Origin: Fredinandcohnia onubensis
Lineage (GTDB): Bacteria > Bacillota > Bacilli > Bacillales > Bacillaceae_L
DNA length: 64,000 bases
NCBI RefSeq assembly: GCF_002734215.1
Contig: NZ_NSEB01000011.1
Location: 124,001 to 188,000 of the forward strand
Reading direction: 5' to 3'
Positions 20,539 through 28,658 of this stretch are shown piece by piece; position 1 is the first letter of the stretch; each line of letters opens with the position of its first letter. The translations under genes were made by a program, and so were the position numbers. The notes under the pieces are model-generated. The model was not told the origin of the DNA, did no database searches, and worked only from the letters and a program-made list of their open reading frames with translations.

Positions 20539-21194
20539 TCTTTACTAGACTCCTTATTTTCAAGTTGCTCGACAATTTTCTTTCTCCCTTGTTTTAATTC
20601 TGATAATTGCTTTTGTAACATGGAGGAAAAATGAGTTTGGTCTCCAGCTTTGACTTCTTTTCTTTTTTGAATCATCCGGTTAAGAATATCTCTAGGCTGA
20701 ATCATGGAATCCAATGATGCATTATGCTGTTCCAAAATTTCATTCATTTCATCCGTGTCTTTGATTTCCTTGAGAAGTTGAACGGTATCTCCAACCCCCA
20801 CTACTAAAATCCTCTCCCCAACCTTCACAATTTGAATGGATCGGTTTGTTCCTAAACTGGTCCCACCTAGATTTTCAATGAACCTATGCTGATTAAACAT
20901 GCGATTTCTTTTATTGACAAACTTTAATAATAGGTAAATGAGTGCAATGACAAATAGCGTTGTAAAGATCATTTTAATAAAATCGCCTGCTGTTAGTTCA
21001 TTGGCAGGTTCTGCGGTTTGAATAACGTCCGTTTCCTGCTCTTTATCTACTTGTTTTTCTTGATTTCCAAGTGCATCACTTACACTTTTATCAATGTGAC
21101 CATCTTCAGCTTGTACAGGAAAAGTGACAAGCAAGGCATGAAAGAAGATAAGTGCAAGAATAACTTTTTTAATATATTTCAATTTTGTTGCCAC
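20535..21194 (-). CDS. fliO: Flagellar biosynthesis protein FliO (FliZ in Bacillus)
   Basis: Bitopic membrane protein that assists FliP assembly. The 219-aa protein has an N-terminal signal sequence with a likely cleavage site after VQA (about residue 28), an acidic extracellular stretch, one membrane helix near residues 72-92, and a cytoplasmic domain with LGTNRSIQIVKVGERILVVG. B. subtilis calls this gene fliZ. It overlaps fliP by 4 bases. Confidence 0.9.
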   Translation of the reverse strand: MATKLKYIKKVILALIFFHALLVTFPVQAEDGHIDKSVSDALGNQEKQVDKEQETDVIQTAEPANELTAGDFIKMIFTTLFVIALIYLLLKFVNKRNRMFNQHRFIENLGGTSLGTNRSIQIVKVGERILVVGVGDTVQLLKEIKDTDEMNEILEQHNASLDSMIQPRDILNRMIQKRKEVKAGDQTHFSSMLQKQLSELKQGRKKIVEQLENKESSKE

Positions 21195-21256
21195 TCTCCT
21201 GAATAAATAGAATTACAAAGCTCGACTTAGGTGTTATATTATTCGGTAAGTTATTG

Positions 21257-21619
21257 TTAACTTAGTGTTTTGCTGATAGCTTCAATCACACGGTCTGCTT
21301 GAAATGGCTTTACAATAAAATCCTTCGCACCCGCTTGGATGGCATCAATAACCATGGCTTGTTGGCCCATAGCTGAACACATAATAACTTTTGCATTTGG
21401 ATTAATTTTTTTAATTTCTTTTAATGCTGTAATTCCATCCATTTCTGGCATCGTAATATCCATTGTTACGAGGTCAGGTTGAGTTTCTTTATACTTTTCA
21501 ACAGCTTGTGCTCCATCGGCTGCTTCTGCTACAACTTCGTATCCATTTTTAGTTAGGATGTCCTTAATCATCATTCTCATAAATGCTGCATCATCTACAA
21601 TAAGAATTCTGTGTGCCAT
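21257..21619 (-). CDS. cheY: Chemotaxis response regulator CheY
   Basis: Single receiver domain, 120 aa. The phospho-acceptor is Asp54 (TMDITMPEMDG), acidic residues Asp9-Asp10, Thr/Ser position in MCSAMG and Lys in FIVKPF. CheY-P binds FliM and FliY; in B. subtilis it promotes counter-clockwise rotation. It sits between fliY and fliO rather than with the other che genes, as in B. subtilis. Confidence 0.97.
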   Translation of the reverse strand: MAHRILIVDDAAFMRMMIKDILTKNGYEVVAEAADGAQAVEKYKETQPDLVTMDITMPEMDGITALKEIKKINPNAKVIMCSAMGQQAMVIDAIQAGAKDFIVKPFQADRVIEAISKTLS

Positions 21620-21638
21620 TAGAATAGCCCCCTACTTT

Positions 21639-22856
21639 TTAATTCAATTTTTTTAATCGATCACTTTGGCTAATAATATCGGTGATCCTAACACCAAAGT
21701 TCTCTTCAATAACAACTACTTCACCTTGTGCGATAAGTTTCCCGTTTACTAAAACATCTACCGGCTCTCCCGCAAGCTTGTCCAACTCAATTATGGAACC
21801 CGCAGACAATTCAAGAATTTCTTTAATCGAACGTTTGGTTCTACCTAATTCGACCGTAACCTGAAGTGGAATATCGAGTAACATATTTAGGTTTCTAGAT
21901 TCAGCTTCTTGTAAATGGATCGATTCAAATTCTGAGAACACCGCAGGTTGAATTTCGGGTTGTTTCACCTGGAATCCTCCTAGATGCTGCGGGCCACTAT
22001 TTGAAACTGGCTGATTATATTCAGGTTGTTGAACATGCTGAGTCGGTTGATAGGATGTATTCTGTACATCATGGTGATCAGTATTATGTTGATTCTGCAT
22101 TAACATCTCATCGTCAACATGGGAAGACGATCGTTCCATTGTTGGGGCTGCCACTTCTGCCTGTGGGGAGAGAAGCTCTCCAACAAGGTCTTTTCCAAAT
22201 TGAACTGGCACGAGTTGCATGATTGTGGAATCAATAAGTTCACCAATTTTTAATCGAAATGATATCTTCACTAAAATATCATCAAGCGGAAGATTTTCTA
22301 CACCGTTGCTATGGCTCATGTCAAGCATGTCAATGCTAGGTGGAGAAATATCAATTTTCTTGCTAAAGACAGTTGACATTGAAGTTGCGGCAGAACCCAT
22401 CATTTGATTCATCGCTTCTTGTACAGCACTTAATTGAAGTTCTCCTAAGTGTGTTGGTGCTGCAAGACCGTTCCCACCAAGCATCAAATCAGCAATGATG
22501 GATGCATCACTTTGTTTAATGACTAACAGATTTGTTCCTGTAAAACCTGCTGTATAGTTTACATAGACCGTTACACATGGGTGAGGAAACTCATCTGCAA
22601 GTTGAGAACTCTGAATAAGCGTTACATTTGGGGTAGTAATTTCAACCTTTTGGTTAAGTAATGTAGAAAGAGCTGTTGCCGAACTCCCAAAAGATATGTT
22701 CCCAATTTCCCCGAGTGCGTCCTGTTCAATTAAAGATAAAAAATCCTCGATAAGGGGTCTATTATTGTCTGCTACCGGTTCTTCGTTGTCTAAGTCTGCT
22801 GTACCTCTAAGTAATGCATCAATTTCATCTTGAGATAGCATATTACCATTATTCAT
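21639..22856 (-). CDS. fliY: Flagellar motor switch phosphatase FliY
   Basis: C-ring protein combining a CheC-like CheY-P phosphatase domain with a FliN-like switch domain. The N-terminus has a CheY-binding motif (LSQDEIDALLRG). Two phosphatase motifs follow (LGEIGNISFGSSATALS and VQEAMNQMMGSAATS), then a long Q/H/N-rich linker, then the FliN domain with VTVELGRTKRSIKEIL. The start is placed at ATG (MNNGNMLSQ, 405 aa) because GAGGGGGG lies 8 bases upstream; it overlaps the fliM stop by 8 bases. Confidence 0.94.
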   Translation of the reverse strand: MNNGNMLSQDEIDALLRGTADLDNEEPVADNNRPLIEDFLSLIEQDALGEIGNISFGSSATALSTLLNQKVEITTPNVTLIQSSQLADEFPHPCVTVYVNYTAGFTGTNLLVIKQSDASIIADLMLGGNGLAAPTHLGELQLSAVQEAMNQMMGSAATSMSTVFSKKIDISPPSIDMLDMSHSNGVENLPLDDILVKISFRLKIGELIDSTIMQLVPVQFGKDLVGELLSPQAEVAAPTMERSSSHVDDEMLMQNQHNTDHHDVQNTSYQPTQHVQQPEYNQPVSNSGPQHLGGFQVKQPEIQPAVFSEFESIHLQEAESRNLNMLLDIPLQVTVELGRTKRSIKEILELSAGSIIELDKLAGEPVDVLVNGKLIAQGEVVVIEENFGVRITDIISQSDRLKKLN

Positions 22857-23850
22857 CTTCACTGCCCCCCTCTTTTATTTCCTTTAGGATTTGAATGGCT
22901 TGTTTCTTATTTACCTTACCAACCTGCGCATAAAATTTCGGGATACCTTCAATTTTTACATCAATTGGCTGTTCAATCATTTTGTCAAGCTGGATTGTAT
23001 CGCCAACGTCTAATAATAAAAACTCCTGAATGGCAATATTGGCTGTACCTAATTCTGCAACAATTGGTAATTTTGTGTCCTTAAGATTGTTTTTAATAGT
23101 GGCCAGTTCCTCTGTATTCCGTTCTTTTCTAGGAGCCGTTTGCATCCAGTAGTGTGCCGAAAGTTTAGGAATAATTGGCTCAAGAATCACATGGGGAATA
23201 CAAATATTAATCATCCCACTTGTCTCACCAATTTGAGTATTTAGCGAGATAACAACAACCGTTTCATTTGGAGAGACCATTTGAAGGAACTGTGGATTCA
23301 CTTCAAAATCAGTTAAAATTGGGTCAACTTCAACTAAATTAGCCCATGCTTCCCTGGCTTGATCAAATGCTTTTTCGAACATATTACTCATAATTTTTGT
23401 TTCTATTTCAGTTAAACTCTCAATCTTATTTATTCCTGTTCCTCTACCTCCAAGTACTCGATCGAGCATGGCATAGGCAATATTAGGGTTGACTTCTAAT
23501 AAAACTCGCCCTTCGAGTGGAGGCATTTCGAACACATTTAGAATGGTCATTTTGGGAATCGAACGTATAAATTCTTCATATGGCACTTGATCAGCTGTTC
23601 CTACTGTGATTTGTACATACGTTCGAAGCTGAGCTGAAAAATAGGTTGTTAATAATCGTGCGAAATTTTCATGTATTCGGGTGATACTTCGAATCTGATC
23701 CTTCGAGAATCGAAGCGCCCTCTTAAAATCATATACTCTAACTCGACGCTCACTTTCTTCTTTCTTTAGTTCTTCCGGATTCATTTCACCGGTTGACAAG
23801 GCTGAAAGCAAAGCATCTATTTCACTTTGCGATAATATTTCACCAGGCAA
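22849..23850 (-). CDS. fliM: Flagellar motor switch protein FliM
   Basis: C-ring protein that binds CheY-P through the N-terminal motif ILSQSEIDALLSALSTG. The middle domain has the GGRGTGINKIESLTEIE segment (GGXG motif region). The C-terminal domain is FliN-like. The start is set at TTG (PGEILSQ, 333 aa) since GGAGGTGG precedes it by 4 bases and the length then matches B. subtilis. The ATG six codons earlier has no Shine-Dalgarno sequence and would place the site inside the gene. Confidence 0.93.
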   Translation of the reverse strand: MPGEILSQSEIDALLSALSTGEMNPEELKKEESERRVRVYDFKRALRFSKDQIRSITRIHENFARLLTTYFSAQLRTYVQITVGTADQVPYEEFIRSIPKMTILNVFEMPPLEGRVLLEVNPNIAYAMLDRVLGGRGTGINKIESLTEIETKIMSNMFEKAFDQAREAWANLVEVDPILTDFEVNPQFLQMVSPNETVVVISLNTQIGETSGMINICIPHVILEPIIPKLSAHYWMQTAPRKERNTEELATIKNNLKDTKLPIVAELGTANIAIQEFLLLDVGDTIQLDKMIEQPIDVKIEGIPKFYAQVGKVNKKQAIQILKEIKEGGSEDE

Positions 23851-23889
23851 GGTTCCACCTCCGCTCATTACGTCATTTAATTAAATTGG

Positions 23890-24315
23890 TTACTGCGGAA
23901 GAAAGGATGTCGCATAGACATTAACGACAGTACCATCTTGCATTAATTTATTTATTCGGTCCTTTAATCTATTTTCAAGATTCACAATTCCTTCTTCACC
24001 TTTAAATTCTTCAGAAGTCATATTGGAAAGTTCCTTAATAATGATGTTGCTTACTTGGAATTCTCGTTTCTCCAATTCTTCTTTGCCTTTTTTACCATCT
24101 GTTTGAATGTTAAAGGATATACGGATATAATCATCACTTAATAGTTTTGTTGTAATTTCTGGAATTTCCACAGTCGCTTTAAGTACCTGATCAATCGATG
24201 GTTCCTTTTCACCTTCACCCGCTGTCACCTTCGTTAAAATGACAAATGCAGTGGTACCAACTAATGTGATCGTACTTAAAATGATGACCATTACCACAAG
24301 AAGCTTATTTTTCAT
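23890..24315 (-). CDS. fliL: Flagellar basal body-associated protein FliL
   Basis: Single-pass membrane protein near the stator that supports torque generation. The 141 aa comprise a short cytoplasmic tail, one membrane helix (residues 5-28) and an extracellular domain with conserved RISFNIQTDGKKGKEEL. The ATG is preceded by GGGAGGATAGG. It lies between swrD and fliM. Confidence 0.92.
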   Translation of the reverse strand: MKNKLLVVMVIILSTITLVGTTAFVILTKVTAGEGEKEPSIDQVLKATVEIPEITTKLLSDDYIRISFNIQTDGKKGKEELEKREFQVSNIIIKELSNMTSEEFKGEEGIVNLENRLKDRINKLMQDGTVVNVYATSFLPQ

Positions 24316-24337
24316 AGCACCCTATCCTCCCCAAGCA

Positions 24338-24532
24338 TTAACGAAGGCCAAGTACATTTATTTTTTGATAAAATTCATGAACCTTCACATGTAAATCCTC
24401 TTCTGTTTCTTTTACAACAAATTTTTTACCATTTGTTAAGGTAATGGTTGTATCAGGAAAGGATTCAACCTGTTCAATATATAATGCATTTAATGTAAAC
24501 TTTTTATCATTTAATTTCGTTAAAGTAATCAC
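24338..24532 (-). CDS. swrD: Swarming/flagellar power protein SwrD (FlbD family, YlzI)
   Basis: A 64-aa FlbD-family protein: [19 protein letters not shown], then [18 protein letters not shown]. In B. subtilis SwrD (YlzI) increases motor power and supports swarming. The start is GTG with no Shine-Dalgarno sequence directly upstream. Instead an 11-bp hairpin ends 8 bases before the GTG, and AAGGGGG lies on the far side of it (see separate entry). Located between flgE and fliL. Confidence 0.9.
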   Translation of the reverse strand: MITLTKLNDKKFTLNALYIEQVESFPDTTITLTNGKKFVVKETEEDLHVKVHEFYQKINVLGLR

Positions 24533-24540
24533 TTTTTGTC

Positions 24541-24566
24541 GGGGTTTTAGTGTTGACTAAAACCCC
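24541..24566 (-). promoter_or_regulatory. Perfect hairpin between flgE and swrD
   Basis: GGGGTTTTAGT and ACTAAAACCCC form an 11-bp perfect stem with a 4-base loop, 3 bases after a purine tract overlapping the flgE stop and 8 bases before the swrD GTG. There is no T run on either strand, so it is not a typical terminator. Folded, it would bring AAGGGGG to about 11 bases from the GTG. Confidence 0.65.
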
Positions 24567-24574
24567 TTACCCCC

Positions 24575-25354
24575 TTAACGTTTTAGGTTTACGAGTTCTT
24601 GAAGGATTTCATCGGATGTGGTGATGATACGAGTGTTCGCTTGGAATCCACGCTGAGCAACAATCATTTCTGTAAATTCTTCAGACAGGTCAACGTTAGA
24701 CATTTCAAGAGCACCAGCCATTAATTTTCCACTTCCCCCATTTCCAGCTGTTACTGCTGTAGGAGTTCCCGAGTTGAGCGTTTCAATAAAAAGGTTATCC
24801 CCAAATTTTTCAAGACCATCAGGATTCGCAAATATACTGATTTCTAATGTTCCTGCCGTTTGTAAATTACCAGCATTGTCTACATAACTTACTACACCAG
24901 CTGAGTCAATACTAAAACTTTGGGCATCTGAAGGTATTGTAATATCTGGCACAACATTTAGTCCGCTGCCATTTACTAATTTTCCTGTTTCGTCTAAATA
25001 GAAGTTACCTGCTCTTGTATAAAAGTCAGTTGTACCGTCAGATACAGTAAAATAACCAGATCCGGAAATAGCTAAATCAAGTGGACGGTTAGTAGATTGA
25101 ATACTTCCTTGTGTAGAAATAGTATCAATTGTAGATAATGTTGAACCTAAACCAACCTGCTTTGGATTTACACCGCCTCTTGTACCATCATTAGCTTTTG
25201 CACCTTGAATCGTTTGACTCATCATATCGGAAAATACTGCTCTCCCCTTCTTGAATCCGTAAGTATTGACGTTAGCGATGTTATTACCAATTACATCTAA
25301 TTTAGTTTGAAAGTTTTTCATTCCACTGATTCCTGAATACATTGAACGTAACAT
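24575..25354 (-). CDS. flgE: Flagellar hook protein FlgE
   Basis: Structural subunit of the hook. At 259 aa it has the short Bacillus form: N-terminal rod/hook motif (SMYSGISGMKNFQTKLDVIG, NIANVNTYGFKKGR), a central domain, and C-terminal helix (EFTEMIVAQRGFQANTRIITTSDEIL). The start is set at ATG (MLRSMYSG), with GAAAGGGG 7 bases upstream; an in-frame TTG six codons earlier lies before this site. Sequence resembles FlgG as well, but position after flgD and the TIGR02530-type gene marks it as FlgE. Confidence 0.92.
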   Translation of the reverse strand: MLRSMYSGISGMKNFQTKLDVIGNNIANVNTYGFKKGRAVFSDMMSQTIQGAKANDGTRGGVNPKQVGLGSTLSTIDTISTQGSIQSTNRPLDLAISGSGYFTVSDGTTDFYTRAGNFYLDETGKLVNGSGLNVVPDITIPSDAQSFSIDSAGVVSYVDNAGNLQTAGTLEISIFANPDGLEKFGDNLFIETLNSGTPTAVTAGNGGSGKLMAGALEMSNVDLSEEFTEMIVAQRGFQANTRIITTSDEILQELVNLKR

Positions 25355-25436
25355 GTTATTTTCCCCTTTCAATTATAGGTGGCGTCTGTCGGTCGGCACA
25401 CCTTGGCTTCCTGTTAAGGTCCAGCCTGATAAATGA

Positions 25437-25808
25437 TTAATCTAAAATAATGGTTCCATTAATATTGGTAAATATCTGAGAATTTGCTTCATCACGATTC
25501 ATTGCTGTGATAACTGTATTATTTGGGACATTTACAATTAATGCTGCATTATTGGTAACCACCAATGAATCTCGAATTCCCTTCGTTTTTGCTTCTGTTA
25601 TTTTTGTTTGGATTTCTTTCCATTTAGAATCTTGAATGTTAATGTTTCTTTCATCTAATCTTTTTTGTGCATGCTTACTTATTACTAAGCCTGACTCTTT
25701 TGCTAGAGTATCTTTAAAAGAAACGGTAGGCTGCTCTCTATGCTGCACTTTGTTCCGTGTTTGTAATGACAAAGGATGATTTTGTATTTGTAGAATACGA
25801 TGATCCAT
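25437..25808 (-). CDS. Flagellar operon protein, TIGR02530 family
   Basis: A 123-aa protein of a family found only in flagellar operons, typically between flgD and flgE. The conserved part runs SKHAQKRLDERNINI (about residues 45-59) through SLVVTNNAALIVNVPNNTVI. The molecular function is not established; an assembly role at the hook has been suggested by position. The ATG has AGGAGG upstream and follows flgD by 11 bases. Confidence 0.85.
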   Translation of the reverse strand: MDHRILQIQNHPLSLQTRNKVQHREQPTVSFKDTLAKESGLVISKHAQKRLDERNINIQDSKWKEIQTKITEAKTKGIRDSLVVTNNAALIVNVPNNTVITAMNRDEANSQIFTNINGTIILD

Positions 25809-25819
25809 CTTTACACCTC

Positions 25820-26281
25820 CTATTCTTCCTCGTTAGAAGGCTCCTTCACTTTTAAAATTTCATCACTATAAATCTTAGTTCCGCCCTTTAACTCTAGCTC
25901 AATATATCCTGATTTTTGTGATACAGATGTTACAATTCCTTGTCCTTTATTGATGATTTCATTTCCATTCTCATCTTCAGTTTTAAAGCTGTATTCAACT
26001 TCTTTTCCTATCATAGAGCTATATTTTAAAAGCTGTTCACCCTTCTGGCTAGTCACGAATTTCTCTAACGTACTATTCATATTTGTCATTTGTTCAAGTG
26101 AAGTAAAAGTCGCCATTTGAGCAATAAAATCCTTATCTTCCATTGGATTCATCGGATCTTGGTTTTGGAGCTGTGTCATTAAAATTTTCAAGAAATCATC
26201 TTTTCCTAAAATATCATTTCCAGTTTTTCTTTCTTGCTTCAGATTTGAAAGGTAAAGACTTGAATCTATTTTTGTAGTCAC
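25820..26281 (-). CDS. flgD: Flagellar hook assembly scaffold FlgD
   Basis: Caps the growing hook. Diagnostic N-terminal sequence LGKDDFLKILMTQLQNQDPM, followed by KDFIAQMATFTSLEQM. At about 153 aa it is the short Bacillus form lacking the Ig-like C-terminal domains of enterobacterial FlgD. The start is uncertain: GTG (TTKIDSSLYL) is chosen because AGGTGG is 8 bases upstream, but ATG two codons earlier is possible. It follows fliK. Confidence 0.9.
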   Translation of the reverse strand: MTTKIDSSLYLSNLKQERKTGNDILGKDDFLKILMTQLQNQDPMNPMEDKDFIAQMATFTSLEQMTNMNSTLEKFVTSQKGEQLLKYSSMIGKEVEYSFKTEDENGNEIINKGQGIVTSVSQKSGYIELELKGGTKIYSDEILKVKEPSNEEE

Positions 26282-26293
26282 ATTCATCACCAC

Positions 26294-27595
26294 CTAAACT
26301 TTAATATTGACGAGCTCATCCAATAGAGCAGTTGTAAAGGAAACATCCTCATTAGGTTCTTGATTATTTTGTTCCTTCTGTTGTCCTCCTGATTGCTGAC
26401 CTTGTTGTTCATTTTCTCTTTGCAGATTTCTTTCAGTTTGATACTGAAGCTGTGTTGAAACTTCAATTTTTTCGACCGAAATGTTTTGTGCTAAGAAGGT
26501 ATGTTTTAGGTTTGTTAACTGTGACTCTACTAAATCCTTTGCCTGACTCGTTGAAGCCAAGATTCTTGCAATCATACCTGCTTCACTTTGAAGAATTTCA
26601 ATTCGTAGTGAACCAAGATGTTCTGGATATAAGTTAATTAATAATTTTTGTTGCCCGCCGCTATTCAAAAAGCTACTTCTTGCTAGGATGTTTTGAAACT
26701 GTTTAATGAATTGTTGCTGATTCGGTAACGGTTTACTCGTTTGTTCAACGTGTAAAGTAAATTGCTCAACCTTAGAAAATTGGTTGGAATTGATATCACC
26801 TACAGAAATGGCTTCATTTGAAGTTCCTATAACTTGGTGTGAACTTGCTTTTTGCATTAATTTATCAGCTGTAACCGCCTGTGTCGTTTCAATCCCTTTT
26901 GGTGCCGCAAAATATCTCGAGTGCACAGTTTGCAAATATTGAAGACGCGACTGAGATTCAGTCAATGGTTTCTCGACTAAAGCAGTCTTGTTTTCTAGCG
27001 ATTGCATCAACTCTTGAATAAGCTTAAGTGACTTTAAATCGGTTGGGTCCTTTGAAACTTGAGGACTTGTAGTCAATTCCTCGTTAGACGCGATCTTCAT
27101 TTGCTTTAGTAGTTTTAATAGATCAACGCTATCGATGACTGGTTTTTCTTCTACTAAATGTGTAACGACTAAAAGCAATGCAGATTGTTCAGCCTCTCCA
27201 TACGTTTGTCCAACTTCCAGCTTGATTTCACCATTTTGAATTCCAGTGATAAATCCTTTTATTTGGTCGACCAAATCAGATGGAAGTGTAAGAAATACAT
27301 CTTCTAAAACAGATAAATCGAATTCTTCCTTTATAAAAGACTGAAATTCAGATAAAACTTGGTTGGTTGAAGCCATAGATAAGGAATCCTCTTCTTTTAC
27401 TGCGCCAAAACTAGGAGTAAGCTTTAGCTTAGAATCTTTGAAAAGTTTAGGATCGCTCTCTGTAATAGCATCTAATTTTTCGCGAAAAGACAATTGTAAA
27501 GTACTATTTCCTTGGAGTAAGCCATTACCCAGACTTGAATTAACAGCCTTTCTAATTGTTCCTGTTGATGGTTCCAAATTCACTACCATATTCAC
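26294..27595 (-). CDS. fliK: Flagellar hook-length control protein FliK
   Basis: Measures hook length and triggers the FlhB switch. The 433-aa protein has a long variable N-terminal and middle region rich in Q, S, E and T. The conserved C-terminal domain (about residues 315-380) contains INLYPEHLGSLRIEI. After it come Q/E/N-rich residues. Start is GTG, with AAAGGAGGTGA upstream; an ATG nearer the Shine-Dalgarno sequence is followed by a stop. It lies between motE-like ylxF and flgD. Confidence 0.92.
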   Translation of the reverse strand: MNMVVNLEPSTGTIRKAVNSSLGNGLLQGNSTLQLSFREKLDAITESDPKLFKDSKLKLTPSFGAVKEEDSLSMASTNQVLSEFQSFIKEEFDLSVLEDVFLTLPSDLVDQIKGFITGIQNGEIKLEVGQTYGEAEQSALLLVVTHLVEEKPVIDSVDLLKLLKQMKIASNEELTTSPQVSKDPTDLKSLKLIQELMQSLENKTALVEKPLTESQSRLQYLQTVHSRYFAAPKGIETTQAVTADKLMQKASSHQVIGTSNEAISVGDINSNQFSKVEQFTLHVEQTSKPLPNQQQFIKQFQNILARSSFLNSGGQQKLLINLYPEHLGSLRIEILQSEAGMIARILASTSQAKDLVESQLTNLKHTFLAQNISVEKIEVSTQLQYQTERNLQRENEQQGQQSGGQQKEQNNQEPNEDVSFTTALLDELVNIKV

Positions 27596-27628
27596 ATTAC
27601 TTCACCTCCTTTCAAGTCTGTCCAACCA

Positions 27629-28201
27629 TTATTGGGTAATTAATTGAGTGAATTTCGCTGCATCCTCAGGCGACATTTTTTCAAAGATTGCGGCTAGTTT
27701 TTCTGTATCAATACTTGTAAGTATCTCCCTTGCCTCATCTTCTTTTAAATTTGGAATAATTTTTGCCGCATTTTTCGGAGACATCAGCTCATACATTTTG
27801 GTTAATTCATTTAATGATTTGCTTTTAGCTAAACGTTCTTCCTGGAGTTTTGCAAGCTCATCTGAAAGGTTATTAATTTCATTCTCTAATGTCTCAATTT
27901 CATCGCTCTTTGTTACCAATTCATTTTCCAATTGCGTAATTTTCTTTTCTTTTTCCTGTATCTCAGACTCTAAATCAGCGATTGCTATTTCATCCTCTTC
28001 TGGATTCTGCTCTTTTTTTTCATCACTAATAAGAGAACTAATTGCTGGTACTTTGGCAACGAAATCTTTCATAGCTCCAAGTGGCTTTAAACCAGCAACA
28101 GAAAGAAGTGCAAAAACTACAACTAAAGTAAAGATAGACGGTATAAGAATGACAAACAGGAACCATTGAAATCTGCTGTATTCTTTTTCGTTTGTCTCCA
28201 T
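27629..28201 (-). CDS. ylxF: MotE-like coiled-coil membrane protein (YlxF)
   Basis: A 190-aa protein with one N-terminal membrane helix (about residues 12-35), a long coiled coil (about residues 70-130) and a C-terminal MgtE-N/MotE-like domain (LMSPKNAAKIIPNL, IFEKMSPEDAAKF repeats). MotE proteins act as chaperones of the stator protein MotC in alphaproteobacteria. For the Bacillus protein the function is an inference. It lies between fliJ and fliK. Confidence 0.85.
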   Translation of the reverse strand: METNEKEYSRFQWFLFVILIPSIFTLVVVFALLSVAGLKPLGAMKDFVAKVPAISSLISDEKKEQNPEEDEIAIADLESEIQEKEKKITQLENELVTKSDEIETLENEINNLSDELAKLQEERLAKSKSLNELTKMYELMSPKNAAKIIPNLKEDEAREILTSIDTEKLAAIFEKMSPEDAAKFTQLITQ

Positions 28202-28209
28202 TTGATCAC

Positions 28210-28653
28210 CTATCTTCCTTTTGACATATATTGTTGGATTGAAATTTCATCCATCATATGACTTTCTTGCATTTTTAATAGTCCCTCATGTATAGCAAAA
28301 TCTTTTTCATGCATGATTTCGTATTTCTTAACCTCAATATTTTTTTCGGTTAGCAATGTTTGTAGCTGTTGCATTTTGTTCCTTGCTTTTATAACAAGAT
28401 TTTGGTAATACATTATTGTTTTTTCTAAGCCAGTAATGAAAGACTGTTGTTGCCGAATGCTCTGAATGGATAAACCACTTTGTAGCTGCTGTCTTTGATT
28501 TTCTTCTAGTATTTCCTTCTTTTTTAAAGAATCGTATAAAGCTTCTGCAGCTTCTTCGAATTCTTTAACAGATGATTTATAATCTGAGAGAACTTGATTC
28601 TTCTCATTTTCTTTTATCGACATAACTTTTTGAAATTTAAACTTATAACTCAT
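28210..28653 (-). CDS. fliJ: Flagellar export chaperone/ATPase stalk protein FliJ
   Basis: Coiled-coil protein that fits into the FliI hexamer like the F1 gamma subunit. The 147 aa are almost wholly helical with heptad-like spacing (YKFKFQKVMSIKENEKNQ at the start). It follows fliI by 5 bases. Sequence is weakly conserved, so the call uses position and coiled-coil character as well. Confidence 0.9.
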   Translation of the reverse strand: MSYKFKFQKVMSIKENEKNQVLSDYKSSVKEFEEAAEALYDSLKKKEILEENQRQQLQSGLSIQSIRQQQSFITGLEKTIMYYQNLVIKARNKMQQLQTLLTEKNIEVKKYEIMHEKDFAIHEGLLKMQESHMMDEISIQQYMSKGR

Positions 28654-28658
28654 TTGTT

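Noticed and set aside
25373-25436. Secondary structure in the gap before flgE
   Set aside because: Only short 4-5 bp pairings (such as ACCTT/AAGGT); no clear regulatory structure.
27648-28169. 173-codon open frame on the plus strand opposite ylxF
   Set aside because: It mirrors a K/E/S-rich coiled-coil gene; the antisense product is S/F-rich with no motif and no ribosome binding site.
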